In this document: positions 1-8,254 of the stretch, one piece after another
How positions within the stretch are numbered: position 1 is the stretch's first letter
Layout: each line of letters starts with the position of its first letter
Source: an uncultured Syntrophobacterales bacterium
GTDB lineage: Bacteria; Desulfobacterota; Syntrophia; Syntrophales; UBA5619
Direction: 5' to 3'
Length of the DNA stretch: 52,190 bases
NCBI GenBank assembly: GCA_903928915.1
Contig: CAIYSL010000121.1
Span: forward strand, 1-52,190
The notes under the pieces: generated by a model
Told to the model about the DNA's origin: nothing
Databases searched by the model: none
Seen by the model: only the letters and a program-made list of their open reading frames with translations
Program-made: the position numbers and the translations under genes

Positions 1-1074
1 AAGGTCGCGGACAATGCCTCCAAGGGTTATCTGGCCGGCCAGGAGACCGGGCCGTTTCGCTGCAACCTCGGAACGTCCGGCTCCATCGTTTCCACGGCCA
101 GGGATATGGCGAAATATCTGAAGATGATCATGGGAAACGGCCTGGGCGAGCGCGGCAGGGTGCTCATGCCCGTAACGGTGGAGACGATGCTCACGAACCA
201 GTCCACCGCACCGCCGCTCGACTTCGGGGCGAAGATCGGCTTTCTCTGGCAACTCACCGACCCGGAGCTCGGCTACGCGGGAAGCCTGTGCTGGCACAAC
301 GGCGGCACGATGACGATGACGAGCCACATGACCGTGCTGAGGGACCACAAGCTGGCCGTTGTCGTGCTCTCCAATACTTCGGAGGCCGGAGGCGTCGTGG
401 CCACCATCGCCCGGCAGACCCTGAAGCGTGCGCTCGCGGAGAAGACCGGGCTAACGCCGCCGGCTCCCTATGTGCCTCCCTACTCGCCTCCCGCGACGTG
501 GCCGCAGGAAAGGCTCGACGCAATGACCGGCATCTACGTGAAATCGGACACGACAGGAGGATATCTGAGCATTGCGAGCGTCGCGGGAGGCCTCGCATGG
601 AGCGATGCGGGCAAGACGGTGAATGTCATCCCCCGGGAAAACGGCTGGCTTTCGGCAGCCGACTCGCAGGCGATGCAGTATGAATTCACAGCCGTCTCCG
701 GCCGCAACGTCATGCTGGGGCACAGCGGAAACAGGACGAGGGTGCTGGCGGAAAGATACAGCCCCGTCGCGATTCCCGCTGCCTGGAGCGGCCGCAGCGG
801 CTTTTGGGATGCCTGCGATCTCGACCCCGCCGACGCCCTGCGGTACATGCCCGGCGCCGGGGTTCCCACGATAGAGATCTCGGTTGCCGACGGGCTGCTC
901 CTTTTCCGCATCCTGCCCGCAGGCTCCGGCGGCACGTTCGTGATCCAGCCGGTCGACGACAGCCGCGGCTACCTCAGGGGGTTGGGCCGCAACATGGGAT
1001 CGGCGACGCAGATTTTCACCATGGACGGCAAAGAGGAGCTGCGGCTACTGGGGATACGATACCGGAAGCGGTGA
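1..1074 (+). CDS. Beta-lactamase-family serine hydrolase, 3' part
   Basis: The reading frame is open from the first base, so the N-terminus with the SxxK nucleophile motif lies outside the window; 357 residues remain. The visible part matches the end of the class C beta-lactamase/penicillin-binding-protein-like fold: a SGSIVSTARDMAKYL segment, then an HNGGT motif (the HxG equivalent of KTG) near residue 100, and a strand ending in VVVLSNT. About 220 further residues form a C-terminal region with no motif I recognise, of the kind often appended to esterase-type members. Substrate unknown. It converges with the NrfD gene only 26 bases downstream, with no terminator visible between them. Confidence 0.75.
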   Translation, partial: KVADNASKGYLAGQETGPFRCNLGTSGSIVSTARDMAKYLKMIMGNGLGERGRVLMPVTVETMLTNQSTAPPLDFGAKIGFLWQLTDPELGYAGSLCWHNGGTMTMTSHMTVLRDHKLAVVVLSNTSEAGGVVATIARQTLKRALAEKTGLTPPAPYVPPYSPPATWPQERLDAMTGIYVKSDTTGGYLSIASVAGGLAWSDAGKTVNVIPRENGWLSAADSQAMQYEFTAVSGRNVMLGHSGNRTRVLAERYSPVAIPAAWSGRSGFWDACDLDPADALRYMPGAGVPTIEISVADGLLLFRILPAGSGGTFVIQPVDDSRGYLRGLGRNMGSATQIFTMDGKEELRLLGIRYRKR

Positions 1075-1100
1075 GCAGGGTTCTTTGCAGAGGGCCTCTC

Positions 1101-2129
1101 TTACGTTGCGATCGCCTTCGCCATCTGTCCCGCGTAGACGACCACATACCGGAGGATGAACCCGCCGGCGAGGACCGAGAGGGTCACTACGCCGGAAAGC
1201 CAGGGGTTGTGCTCCCGCATCGTCGCGCGGCTGATGAAATGCGGGATCAGTTCGTACACCTCCAGAGAGAGCGGCAGCAGGATTCCCATTACCACCGCCA
1301 TCCCCCAGAACAGGAAGGTGAACTCCCCGCCCATGATCAGCCCCGCTGCCTCCGCGGAGCTGCGGGGGGCGGCGTACAGGCCGAAGACGAACAGAAGAAC
1401 AGCGATGATCGACAGGATCATCAGGAAAAAGTCGATCGAGTGGATGACGAACTTGTTCGTCTCGATCTGCTCGCGGCTCATCCCGCCCATCCCCTTGGCC
1501 ACGCAGCCGACCAGGCAGATCGAGGCCGTCCCGGTCTTCAGGGCCGACACCAGAAACAGCATCGGCAGCATCGGGTTGTTCCAGAAGGGCCGGGCAGCCA
1601 GCGCCCCCAGGAGAACGCCCGTGTAGATCCCCACCAGCAGCGACACCGGGATGCCGGCCATGGCGATCCAGCCCCTGAGCCCGTTGAGGTTCTTCCGCCG
1701 CAGCTTCTCCAGGAGCGGGCCCGTCCTGAGCCAACGGAAGAGCGGGAAGCGGTCCCACCCCGCCGGAGCGCGCCTCAGGAGCTCCGCCGCATCGAACCGA
1801 TCGGGCAGCCAGAGGTAGAAGTACACGAAACTGAGGAGCGAGAAGACCACCAGCAGCCAGGCCCCGAGCGACATGATCGAATGGACCTGCAGGGTGACCA
1901 TCAGCTTCCAGAAGAGCTGCGGCCGCTCCAGATCGGCGATCAGGCAGATCAGTCCGAACAGCAGCGGGAAGGGGGCGATGTACGCCCCGATCCGGGTGAC
2001 ATCCCGGTATTTCTCCTCGCCGAGGAAGTGGGTCAGGGCGGAGATGGCGAAGGCCCCGGCGCTAACCCCGGCCACGAACAGGTAAACCGCCACCGTCCAG
2101 TTCCAGAAGATGAATATCTTGCCTTCCAT
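1101..2129 (-). CDS. NrfD/PsrC-type membrane subunit of a molybdoenzyme complex
   Basis: A 342-residue polytopic protein with about eight to ten hydrophobic helices, opening FIFWNWTVAVYLFVAGVSAGAF as NrfD/PsrC proteins do. The family anchors a periplasmic Mo and 4Fe-4S pair in the membrane and exchanges electrons with the quinone pool without haem. It is the last gene of the minus-strand set behind the Mo subunit (3814-6009) and the four-cluster ferredoxin (3261-3806), completing a PsrABC-like complex. It is separated from the lipoprotein gene by 243 bases holding two hairpins. Direction (quinol oxidation or reduction) and substrate cannot be read from the sequence. Confidence 0.85.
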   Translation of the reverse strand: MEGKIFIFWNWTVAVYLFVAGVSAGAFAISALTHFLGEEKYRDVTRIGAYIAPFPLLFGLICLIADLERPQLFWKLMVTLQVHSIMSLGAWLLVVFSLLSFVYFYLWLPDRFDAAELLRRAPAGWDRFPLFRWLRTGPLLEKLRRKNLNGLRGWIAMAGIPVSLLVGIYTGVLLGALAARPFWNNPMLPMLFLVSALKTGTASICLVGCVAKGMGGMSREQIETNKFVIHSIDFFLMILSIIAVLLFVFGLYAAPRSSAEAAGLIMGGEFTFLFWGMAVVMGILLPLSLEVYELIPHFISRATMREHNPWLSGVVTLSVLAGGFILRYVVVYAGQMAKAIAT

Positions 2130-2166
2130 GCCCGACTCCTCATTACTCCGGCAACAATATATGCCC

Positions 2167-2225
2167 TTCCGGCGCAGGCCGGAATCTTGGACGTCTTATC
2201 CTGGATGCCGGATCGAGTCCGGCAT
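2167..2225. repeat. Intergenic repeat-like pair of hairpins
   Basis: Two perfect stem-loops lie head to tail between the lipoprotein and NrfD genes: TTCCGGC (2167-2173), loop GCAG, GCCGGAA (2178-2184); and ATGCCGGA (2205-2212), loop TCGAG, TCCGGCAT (2218-2225). Paired GC-rich hairpins around a GGATGCCGGATC core resemble dispersed REP-like intergenic elements of proteobacteria. Whether further copies exist in this genome cannot be tested here. In the transcript they could protect or attenuate message ahead of the NrfD gene. Confidence 0.5.
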
Positions 2226-2372
2226 GACCCGTTCTCCGCTCGGTTGCCGGAGTTATAACCGGTCGCTGCCGGCCATACGCTGCCGAGACGGAACCGGCCC
2301 TCTCTCCGGAGAACCTCCCGCCCGACACCTTCCTGTCTATCCGATTCGCCCCCGGCGAATCCGCGTTCAGCT

Positions 2373-2630
2373 TCACCCACCCCCGGTCTTGGGTTTGAAG
2401 TTCGGATCCTCCTTCCCGAAGGAGGCGTCCTTGAAAAGAGCGGGGGTGTTCTTCGCGTAGGCGAGGTCGACCGGCTCGTTCAGCTTGGCGGCCGCAGCGG
2501 TCATGTCCCAGAGCTTCTCCTGGTTGGCAGGCATGGATGCGCTCTCCGTCTTGGTGCATCCCGCGAGCAGGGAGACCGCGCCGGCCGCGAGCGCGGCTGC
2601 CGCCCATTCAATGAACCGTCTTCTCTCCAT
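2373..2630 (-). CDS. Small lipoprotein with twin-arginine-like leader
   Basis: An 85-residue protein, MERRRFIEWAAAALAAGAVS at its start, then a lipobox LLAGC giving an acylated cysteine at about residue 25. The arginine cluster before the hydrophobic stretch could direct Tat export. The mature part is only about 60 residues, rich in Lys, Asp and Pro, and matches no family I know. The ATG at 2630 is preferred over a TTG at 2639 because AGGAGAGG sits nine bases upstream of the ATG but abuts the TTG. It overlaps the end of the TorD-like gene by 23 bases, so translation is probably coupled and the protein is likely an accessory of the Mo reductase. Confidence 0.65.
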   Translation of the reverse strand: MERRRFIEWAAAALAAGAVSLLAGCTKTESASMPANQEKLWDMTAAAAKLNEPVDLAYAKNTPALFKDASFGKEDPNFKPKTGGG

Positions 2631-3258
2631 GGCCCCCAACCTCTCCTTTTATCTTTTGGCTCTCGATAAACCGCCGGATCATCCCGACCGCATCCCGGTA
2701 GAAGGGGTGCGCGCCGGCCTTTTCGAGTTCCGCCTCAAGCCCCGGGACCCAGTCCAGGTGGTCTCCGATGAATCCTCCGACCTGCCGCTGCGACGCCGAT
2801 CGGTACAGGAGGCCCAGAAACTCCAGCTCGAGTACCAGATGGTCCGGCGTGCTCAGGAACTCCTCCGGCACCTCCAGGGCAGACTGCCGGTACAGCTCCT
2901 GCATGTGGAGCGCCGCGTCCCCCATCAGCAGCCCCGTGGAGCGGGAAAACACCATCCTGCATTCCCCGTCGGCGGTCCAGGGTTTGTACGTGGACTCCAC
3001 CAGCGAGATCCCCGCCCCCTCCCGCGGACCGAAGAGACGGCCGTATTCGGCCCGCAGTGCCGCAACGGGGTCCTCTCCGTCCTCTTCGCCGCTGAACAGC
3101 GCCGGCGATTGACTGCCTCCGCCCCACTCCCGGAAGGCCTTTTCCAAGAGCGACCGGCTCGCCTCCGTGCGCAGCTCAGCGAACAGCGCGCCCTCCGGCG
3201 GCGCCAGGAGCGCAGCGGCAAGGGAGCAGAAGCGTGCCTTTTCATCCGCAGTCAGCAT
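2608..3258 (-). CDS. TorD/DmsD-family molybdoenzyme chaperone
   Basis: A 216-residue all-helical protein starting MLTADEKARFCSLAAALLAP. It carries a Y..LFG segment, a PWTADGECRM stretch and a conserved PDHLVLELEFL block, the E-P-D-H-like signature of TorD/NarJ-type chaperones. These bind the leader of a Tat-exported molybdoenzyme and hold it until the cofactor is inserted. The client is presumably the Mo subunit at 3814-6009, which has a Tat leader. The start at 3258 lies three bases after the stop of the ferredoxin gene. Readings that extend upstream of 3258 run into the ferredoxin gene in another frame and are not real. Confidence 0.8.
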   Translation of the reverse strand: MLTADEKARFCSLAAALLAPPEGALFAELRTEASRSLLEKAFREWGGGSQSPALFSGEEDGEDPVAALRAEYGRLFGPREGAGISLVESTYKPWTADGECRMVFSRSTGLLMGDAALHMQELYRQSALEVPEEFLSTPDHLVLELEFLGLLYRSASQRQVGGFIGDHLDWVPGLEAELEKAGAHPFYRDAVGMIRRFIESQKIKGEVGGHGEKTVH

Positions 3259-3260
3259 CG

Positions 3261-3806
3261 TCAGGCCTTCCGGTAGAAGATCCGGGGCTTCGTGTTCATC
3301 TCCCCCTTGTACGGCCGCAGGCGGTGCCGGTTCCGGGCGATGTACTGTGCAATCTCGCTCGCCGGGTCGTCCAGGTCCCCGAACAGGCGGACTCCGGTCA
3401 TGCAAGTGGTCATGCAGGCGGGCTTTCCCCCTTCCTCGACGAACTCGACGCAGAAGCGGCACTTCTCGACGTACCCTTGCTTCCGGATGATCCGGACATG
3501 GTAGGGGCAGGCGGCGATGCAGTACTTGCAGCCGATGCAGTCCTTCTCGGTGACCAGGACGATGCCGTCTTTGCGTTTGTGAGAGGCGCCGGTCGGGCAG
3601 ACGGTGACGCAGGGCGGGTTGTCGCAGTGCTGGCACTGGACCGGGAGAAACACCCGGGTGAACAGGGGGAACTGCCCGAACTCCCGCTCCTCGAGATAAT
3701 TGTACGCCTCGTCCTCAGCCAGGTTGTTCTGGTTCTGGCAGGCGACGCGGCAGGCGTAACAGCCGACGCACTTCGTCTCGTCGATGACCATCCCGTACCG
3801 TGCCAT
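3261..3806 (-). CDS. Four-cluster ferredoxin subunit (PsrB/NrfC/DmsB type)
   Basis: A 181-residue electron-transfer subunit with four cysteine groups: CVGCYACRVAC near residue 14; CQHCDNPPCVTVC near 58; CIGCKYCIAAC near 90; and a final group CRFC with CMTTC near 117-133. This is the arrangement for four 4Fe-4S clusters in subunits that wire the Mo subunit to the NrfD membrane anchor. It lacks its own signal peptide, which fits the family because it is co-exported with the Tat-bearing catalytic partner. It lies seven bases downstream of the Mo subunit gene. Confidence 0.9.
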   Translation of the reverse strand: MARYGMVIDETKCVGCYACRVACQNQNNLAEDEAYNYLEEREFGQFPLFTRVFLPVQCQHCDNPPCVTVCPTGASHKRKDGIVLVTEKDCIGCKYCIAACPYHVRIIRKQGYVEKCRFCVEFVEEGGKPACMTTCMTGVRLFGDLDDPASEIAQYIARNRHRLRPYKGEMNTKPRIFYRKA

Positions 3807-3813
3807 ACTACCC

Positions 3814-6009
3814 CTACACCTTTCTCACCTGGACGATCACCTCCGAGGACATGGCATGGCCCACGGTGGGGTCGAACAGTGTCGGCAGGAAGTCGTTGTA
3901 CGACAGCCCCTGATCGTACGCCGTGGTCAGGTGCTTGGAGAAAACCCCGTAGCCGCTGGGAAGCCAGACGCAGGAGGGATGGAGCCCTTCGGTCAGCTTC
4001 ACCCGGATTTTCCCCTCGCCCACCAGCGATTTGATCTCGACCATATCGCCATCCTTCAGGCTGAGTTTCTCCGCCCGGCTGCGGTTGATCCAGAGGCGGA
4101 TCAGGTCGTACCGGCGGCTGATCGCCATCAGGTAGGGCTGGTTGGCAGTCATGGCATGGGTGTGCATCGCCTGCTTGCCATGGATCAGACGGAAGGCATG
4201 GAGGTCCTTCGGGTCGGGCGAGACGAGGGGCTCCTGCCAGCGCGGGATCGCCGGATACCCCAGCCCCTCCAGGGTCGCGGAGGCGATCTCCACCTTCCCC
4301 GAAGGGGTCTCCAGCTTCCCGATCCCCTCCTTCCAGGACGGCCCGACCGCAAGGACCCCCTTGGCCCTCAGCTCTTTCAGGCTCGCCCCCAGAGGCTTCA
4401 GCCGGAGCTCGTTCGCCTCGTCCAGGGTGAAGTTGAAGAACCTAGCGCTGCCGAGATGCTTCGCCAGGTCGCAGATGATCTGAAAACCGGACCGCGAATC
4501 GAACAGGGGCTCGATCGCCTTCTGCTGGATGCTCACCTGGGCCCGTTTCCCGCTGTGCTTGGTGTCCACCGCCTCATCCGTCTCCAGGTAGAAGGAGGCG
4601 GGCAGCACGTAATGGGCAATCGAGGCGGTTTCCGACAGGACCGGATCGATGACCACCAGGAGGTCCAGCTTCTTGTACCCCGCGATCACCCGTTTCGGGT
4701 TGGGGTTGGTCCGGAGCGGATTGTGGTGGTAGACGAACCCGCACTTGAGGATTCCCCGGAGGGCCAACTCGGGGATCGCATGGGAAATCCCGTCGCCGTA
4801 GGAGCCGAGGGGATATCTCCCGGGAATACCGGTTCCGTCGGCCTTTGGGCCTGCCGGTCCGGCCGGGATCGGGTGCGTCGGCTGCAGCTCGCCGAGTCCT
4901 GCCGATTGGGCGAAATAGATCCCGCCTTTCCGGTTGATGTTCCCCAGGAGGGCGTTGGCGATGGCGAGCGCCCGGGCGGTCTGAAAGCTGTTGAGGTACT
5001 GGGCGCCGATCGCGCCGTGGTAGCCCCGGTGGATCAGGGCGTGCGGCTTGGCGCGGCAGATCTCCCGGGTGATACGCACGATCGTCGCCGCCGGGATGTC
5101 GCAGACCTTCTCGGCCCACTGGGGCGGATAGTTGATGATCTCGTCCTCGAGCTGCTCGAACCCCACGGTGTTTTCCTTGACGAACCGGGCGTCATACAGC
5201 CTCTCTGCGACCATCACGTTGATCATCGCCAGGAGCAGGGCCAGGTCGGTGCCCGGCTTGATCGGGAGCCATTCGTCCGCCAGGATCGCGGTCTCGCTGT
5301 GGCGCGGGTCCACGACGATCAGCTTGGCCCCGTTCTCCCTGGCCCGGACGATGTCCTTCACCTGGCCGAGATCGACCCCTCCGGCCGGGTTCCTGCCGAT
5401 GACCAGGATGTACCGCGAGTTCGCCAGATCGTTGGAGGGGAGCTTCCCTACGGTATGATTCCAGGCGGCGTTCCGCGCGGTGTAGCAGGTGGAGCCGTGG
5501 GTGAAATAGTGCGGACTCCCCAGGGAATGCATGAACCGGAGCGCATAGGCGTGGTTGGGCTGGGGGTAGTTGACCCAGAAGACCGATTCGGGACCGTTCT
5601 CCATCAGGATGAGGTTGATCTTCTGGGCAATCTCCTGGTAGGCCTGCTCCCAGGAGATGGGTTGGAACTTGCCGTCCACCCGCTTCAGGGGGGAACGGAT
5701 CCGGTTGGGGTTGTACAGATCGTGGAGATAGCCGTGCCCTTTGGGGCAGAGGACCCCCCGGTTGCCGTTGGCCTCGGGGTTGCCCTCGATCCTCCAGATG
5801 CGCCCGTTTTTCACATAGGCGAACAGACCGCAGCGGTTGCCGCAGCCGTTACAGATGGTGGGGACGCGTCTGACCGGGGCGGCGGCATTCGTCTTGGCCC
5901 AGGTTCGGAAATCGAGCGCACCCAGGGTACCCAGGGAAAGGGCGCCGGCGGTGAGCGCCGAACCCTTCAGAAAGCCCCGCCGCGATATCTTCAAAGGCAT
6001 TGATTCCAT
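3814..6009 (-). CDS. Molybdopterin oxidoreductase, polysulfide/thiosulfate-reductase-like catalytic subunit
   Basis: A 731-residue catalytic subunit of the DMSO-reductase superfamily. A Tat leader (SRRGFLKGSALTAGA, residues 9-23) is followed by a 4Fe-4S site C53-x2-C56-x3-C60-x27-C88 and a candidate Mo ligand C175 in HGSTCYTARN. The C-terminal half carries the usual molydopterin-binding segments (AGYKKLDLLVVIDP, HPSCVWLPSGYG). Length, Cys ligand, PsrB- and NrfD-type partners and the upstream rhodanese all favour a polysulfide or thiosulfate reductase (PsrA/PhsA), but other respiratory oxyanion reductases share this plan. ATG codons at 6009 and 6000 are both possible starts; neither has a strong ribosome site. 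A perfect 12-bp hairpin precedes it. Confidence 0.85.
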   Translation of the reverse strand: MESMPLKISRRGFLKGSALTAGALSLGTLGALDFRTWAKTNAAAPVRRVPTICNGCGNRCGLFAYVKNGRIWRIEGNPEANGNRGVLCPKGHGYLHDLYNPNRIRSPLKRVDGKFQPISWEQAYQEIAQKINLILMENGPESVFWVNYPQPNHAYALRFMHSLGSPHYFTHGSTCYTARNAAWNHTVGKLPSNDLANSRYILVIGRNPAGGVDLGQVKDIVRARENGAKLIVVDPRHSETAILADEWLPIKPGTDLALLLAMINVMVAERLYDARFVKENTVGFEQLEDEIINYPPQWAEKVCDIPAATIVRITREICRAKPHALIHRGYHGAIGAQYLNSFQTARALAIANALLGNINRKGGIYFAQSAGLGELQPTHPIPAGPAGPKADGTGIPGRYPLGSYGDGISHAIPELALRGILKCGFVYHHNPLRTNPNPKRVIAGYKKLDLLVVIDPVLSETASIAHYVLPASFYLETDEAVDTKHSGKRAQVSIQQKAIEPLFDSRSGFQIICDLAKHLGSARFFNFTLDEANELRLKPLGASLKELRAKGVLAVGPSWKEGIGKLETPSGKVEIASATLEGLGYPAIPRWQEPLVSPDPKDLHAFRLIHGKQAMHTHAMTANQPYLMAISRRYDLIRLWINRSRAEKLSLKDGDMVEIKSLVGEGKIRVKLTEGLHPSCVWLPSGYGVFSKHLTTAYDQGLSYNDFLPTLFDPTVGHAMSSEVIVQVRKV

Positions 6010-6025
6010 TGGAGCGGAGCGGACA

Positions 6026-6054
6026 GCGGCGCCCGGAAATAGTCCGGGCGCCGC
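6026..6054 (-). promoter_or_regulatory. Intercistronic 12-bp perfect hairpin between rhodanese and Mo subunit
   Basis: Arms 6026-6037 and 6043-6054 are perfectly complementary over 12 bp of almost pure GC, with a five-base loop. No T-run follows in the minus-strand direction, so it is a poor rho-independent terminator. As an intercistronic element it would more likely stabilise the rhodanese message or reduce read-through, giving more rhodanese than reductase. Confidence 0.55.
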
Positions 6055-6087
6055 CGCGTATGCCCCTCTGTTTCCTTTCCGGGCAGA

Positions 6088-6540
6088 TTAACGCTCGACC
6101 GGATAGCCGGCCTTGACCCAGTCTTCGTACGACGCGTCCATCAGGACGGCATTCTTGTACCCCAGATCATTCAAGGTCTTGGTGGCCATTGCCGAGCGGG
6201 CCTTGGTCTTGCAGTAGACGTAGATCTTCTCGTTCTGATCGGCAATCTTGCCGAAGACTACAAACTCCAGGGTGCCCCGGGAGATGTTCAACGAGCCCGG
6301 AAGGTGGCCCGCGGCGAACTCGCCCGGATCGCGGACGTCGAGGTAGATCGCCTTCTCCTTGGAGTCAATGGCCTTCTTGACGGCATCGGCGGGGACCATC
6401 TTTATCGTCTCCCTGGCCGAGTCGATCAACGCCTTCACTTTGGGGTTCATTGGCGCCCCGGGAGCAGCCGCGAACCCGACGCCCACCATGGACAGCACGA
6501 AGGCTGCCCCTACTATAAGAACCAGTGCTTTTCTTGCCAT
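6088..6540 (-). CDS. Exported single-domain rhodanese
   Basis: A 150-residue sulfurtransferase with a Sec-type signal peptide (residues 1-25, ending GFAAA). The rhodanese domain covers about residues 50-150, with YLDVRDPGEFAAGHLPGS typical of the fold and the active-site loop C110-K-T-K-A-R115-S, whose Cys would carry the persulfide. The start ATG at 6540 has AAAGGAG seven bases upstream; in-frame codons further upstream enter the promoter. It is the first gene of the reductase operon. A periplasmic rhodanese next to a PsrABC-like complex suggests sulfane-sulfur delivery to or from the reductase, as sulfide dehydrogenase/Sud proteins do in Wolinella. That role is inferred. Confidence 0.85.
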   Translation of the reverse strand: MARKALVLIVGAAFVLSMVGVGFAAAPGAPMNPKVKALIDSARETIKMVPADAVKKAIDSKEKAIYLDVRDPGEFAAGHLPGSLNISRGTLEFVVFGKIADQNEKIYVYCKTKARSAMATKTLNDLGYKNAVLMDASYEDWVKAGYPVER

Positions 6541-6609
6541 GTCATTCTCCTTTGCTGTCGTCGTTAATGGGTTATGCAGCACACCTGCCCTTGATCTTCG
6601 GCAGCCTAT

Positions 6610-6625
6610 CGCAAAAGAGATGCCA
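6610..6625 (-). promoter_or_regulatory. Sigma-54 (-24/-12) promoter for the rhodanese-reductase operon
   Basis: On the minus strand the sequence reads TGGCAT-CTCTT-TTGCG, against the consensus TGGCAC-N5-TTGCW: GG at -24 (6624-6623), GC at -12 (6612-6611), exact 10-base separation. Initiation would fall near 6599, about 60 bases before the rhodanese ATG. It faces the operon, and a sigma-54 activator is encoded immediately upstream, so assignment to that regulator is natural. Confidence 0.7.
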
Positions 6626-6825
6626 CAATCCCTCAGGCGAATCGGAATCGAGCTGATCAGGTAATTTTCTTTTAATATGCCATGAGTTGGAAGTGCGCTG
6701 CGGTGCAGGGCTGTTATACGTTGCCAGAGCGGCGGAAGAACGACAGGACCCACTCTCCGTTTGAAAAGGGACACTCCGCGGACCGCGCTATCGTTAATAG
6801 CTTGTATTTTAAGAGAAAATATCGA

Positions 6826-6862
6826 GTGCACGATTTCAGACAGACTGCCTGAAAAGGTGCAT
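6826..6862. promoter_or_regulatory. Inverted repeat between regulator gene and sigma-54 promoter
   Basis: TTTCAG (6834-6839) and CTGAAA (6849-6854) form an inverted repeat, flanked by GTGCA (6826-6830) and TGCAT (6858-6862). It is 12-48 bases beyond the regulator's stop codon and about 210-250 bases upstream of the -24 element. It could be an upstream activator site for the NtrC-type protein or a weak terminator for the kinase-regulator operon. A smaller repeat, GCTAT-N5-ATAGC, lies at 6787-6801. The rest of 6541-6873 shows no gene. Confidence 0.4.
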
Positions 6863-6873
6863 GCCGCCAGGGC

Positions 6874-8250
6874 TCACTCCTGTTCCGCTTTGATCCCGTA
6901 CTTATCCATCCGGTAAAGCAGAGCGGAGCGTGTGATGCCGAGGATCTTGGCAGCCTGGACCTTATTGCCCTTCTTCAGCCTCAAGGCTTCCCGGATGCAA
7001 TGCCTTTCGACCTCTTCCAGGACGAGGCCCTGCGGGGCAAGGGCGACTGGACGGACCCTCGCTTCCCGATCAGCGCCCCCCTGGCCCAGGCACGAGAGGT
7101 GCGCACCCCGGATCGTGTCCCCTTTTTCCAGCAGAACGATCCGTTCGGCGGTATTGCGGATCTCGCGGATATTTCCCGGCCAGGGATAGGCGAGGAGCTG
7201 CGCTTCGGCTTCCCCGTCGATCACCAGGAACCGCTTGCTGAACTGCTCATTGAACCGCTCGACAAAGAACCGGAACAGCGGCAGGATATCTTCCCTGCGG
7301 ACCCGCAGGGGAGGAATGACGATCCTGACGACATTCAGCCGGAAGAACAGATCGGCCCGGAAATTCCCCTTTTCCACTTCTCCGTCGAGGGACTTGTTCG
7401 TGGCGGCGATGATCCGCACGTCCGCCGTCTTTTTCTCCCTCCCGCCAATCTTGAAATATTCCTTCTCCTCGAGGACCCGCAACACCTTCACCTGGGCGGA
7501 GAGGGGAAGATCGATCACCTCGTCGAGAAACAGGGTGCCCTTCTCGGCTGCCTCCACCTTTCCGATATGCCCTTTTTCCGAGGCGCCGGTGAAGGCGCCC
7601 CGTTCATACCCGAACAGCTCGCTCTCGAAGAGATCCTTGGGAATGGCCCCGCAGTTCAGCGGGATGAAGGGAAAGGCCGACCGGGGGCTGAGAAAATGGA
7701 TGTACTCGGCGAGCAGTTCCTTGCCGGTACCTGTCTCGCCCTCGATGAGCACCGTCGTATCCGATCCGCCGGCAACCTTCTCGGCAAGGTCGAGGACATC
7801 CCGCATCTCCCGGCTCGCGGCGATGATCCCGGCGCGGAACTTTTCCTGATACTGCGTCCGGAGCCACTCCACTTCCTTTTTCAGGCGTATCCGCTCCAAC
7901 GCCCGTTGCACCAGGATTTCCAGCCGTTCCAAGTCGAACGGTTTGACCAGGAAATCATAGGCGCCCATCTTCATCGAGTTTACGGCGAGTTCGATCGACC
8001 CCTGGGCGGTCATGATGATCACCAGGACCTCGGCATCCTGTTCCCTGATCAGGCGCAACACCTCGCCGCCGTTCATCCCGGGCAACCAATGATCCAGCAG
8101 GATGAGATCCGGACGCTCCTTCCGGAACAGTTCGAGGCCCTCCTCCCCGCTCGGGGCAGTGATGACGTCATGGCCTGCGACCTTCAGGGCAACTTCGAGG
8201 GAGCTCCTGAGGATCGGTTCATCATCGATGACGAGTATCTTGAATTTCAT
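6874..8250 (-). CDS. NtrC-family sigma-54-dependent response regulator
   Basis: 458 residues in three domains: receiver (1-120; acidic pair D9/D10, phosphoacceptor D53 in LILLD, T81, K103 in FLVKPF); AAA+ sigma-54 interaction domain (about 140-380; Walker A GETGTGKE at 171-178, GAFTGA loop at 218-223, Walker B GTLFLDEV, then an R-finger region); and a C-terminal Fis-type helix-turn-helix (GNKVQAAKILGITRSALLYRM). All catalytic motifs are intact. The ATG at 8250 follows the kinase stop by four bases. Its likely targets include the sigma-54 promoter at 6610-6625 before the rhodanese-reductase operon. Confidence 0.92.
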   Translation of the reverse strand: MKFKILVIDDEPILRSSLEVALKVAGHDVITAPSGEEGLELFRKERPDLILLDHWLPGMNGGEVLRLIREQDAEVLVIIMTAQGSIELAVNSMKMGAYDFLVKPFDLERLEILVQRALERIRLKKEVEWLRTQYQEKFRAGIIAASREMRDVLDLAEKVAGGSDTTVLIEGETGTGKELLAEYIHFLSPRSAFPFIPLNCGAIPKDLFESELFGYERGAFTGASEKGHIGKVEAAEKGTLFLDEVIDLPLSAQVKVLRVLEEKEYFKIGGREKKTADVRIIAATNKSLDGEVEKGNFRADLFFRLNVVRIVIPPLRVRREDILPLFRFFVERFNEQFSKRFLVIDGEAEAQLLAYPWPGNIREIRNTAERIVLLEKGDTIRGAHLSCLGQGGADREARVRPVALAPQGLVLEEVERHCIREALRLKKGNKVQAAKILGITRSALLYRMDKYGIKAEQE

Positions 8251-8254
8251 GGAT

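Noticed and set aside
2608-3636. 342-codon version of the TorD-like protein
   Set aside because: The first 126 residues read the ferredoxin gene in a wrong frame; the real start is at 3258.
3784-6003. 739-codon open frame on the plus strand
   Set aside because: It is the antisense shadow of the Mo-subunit gene, whose minus-strand protein has all family motifs; high GC keeps the opposite frame open.
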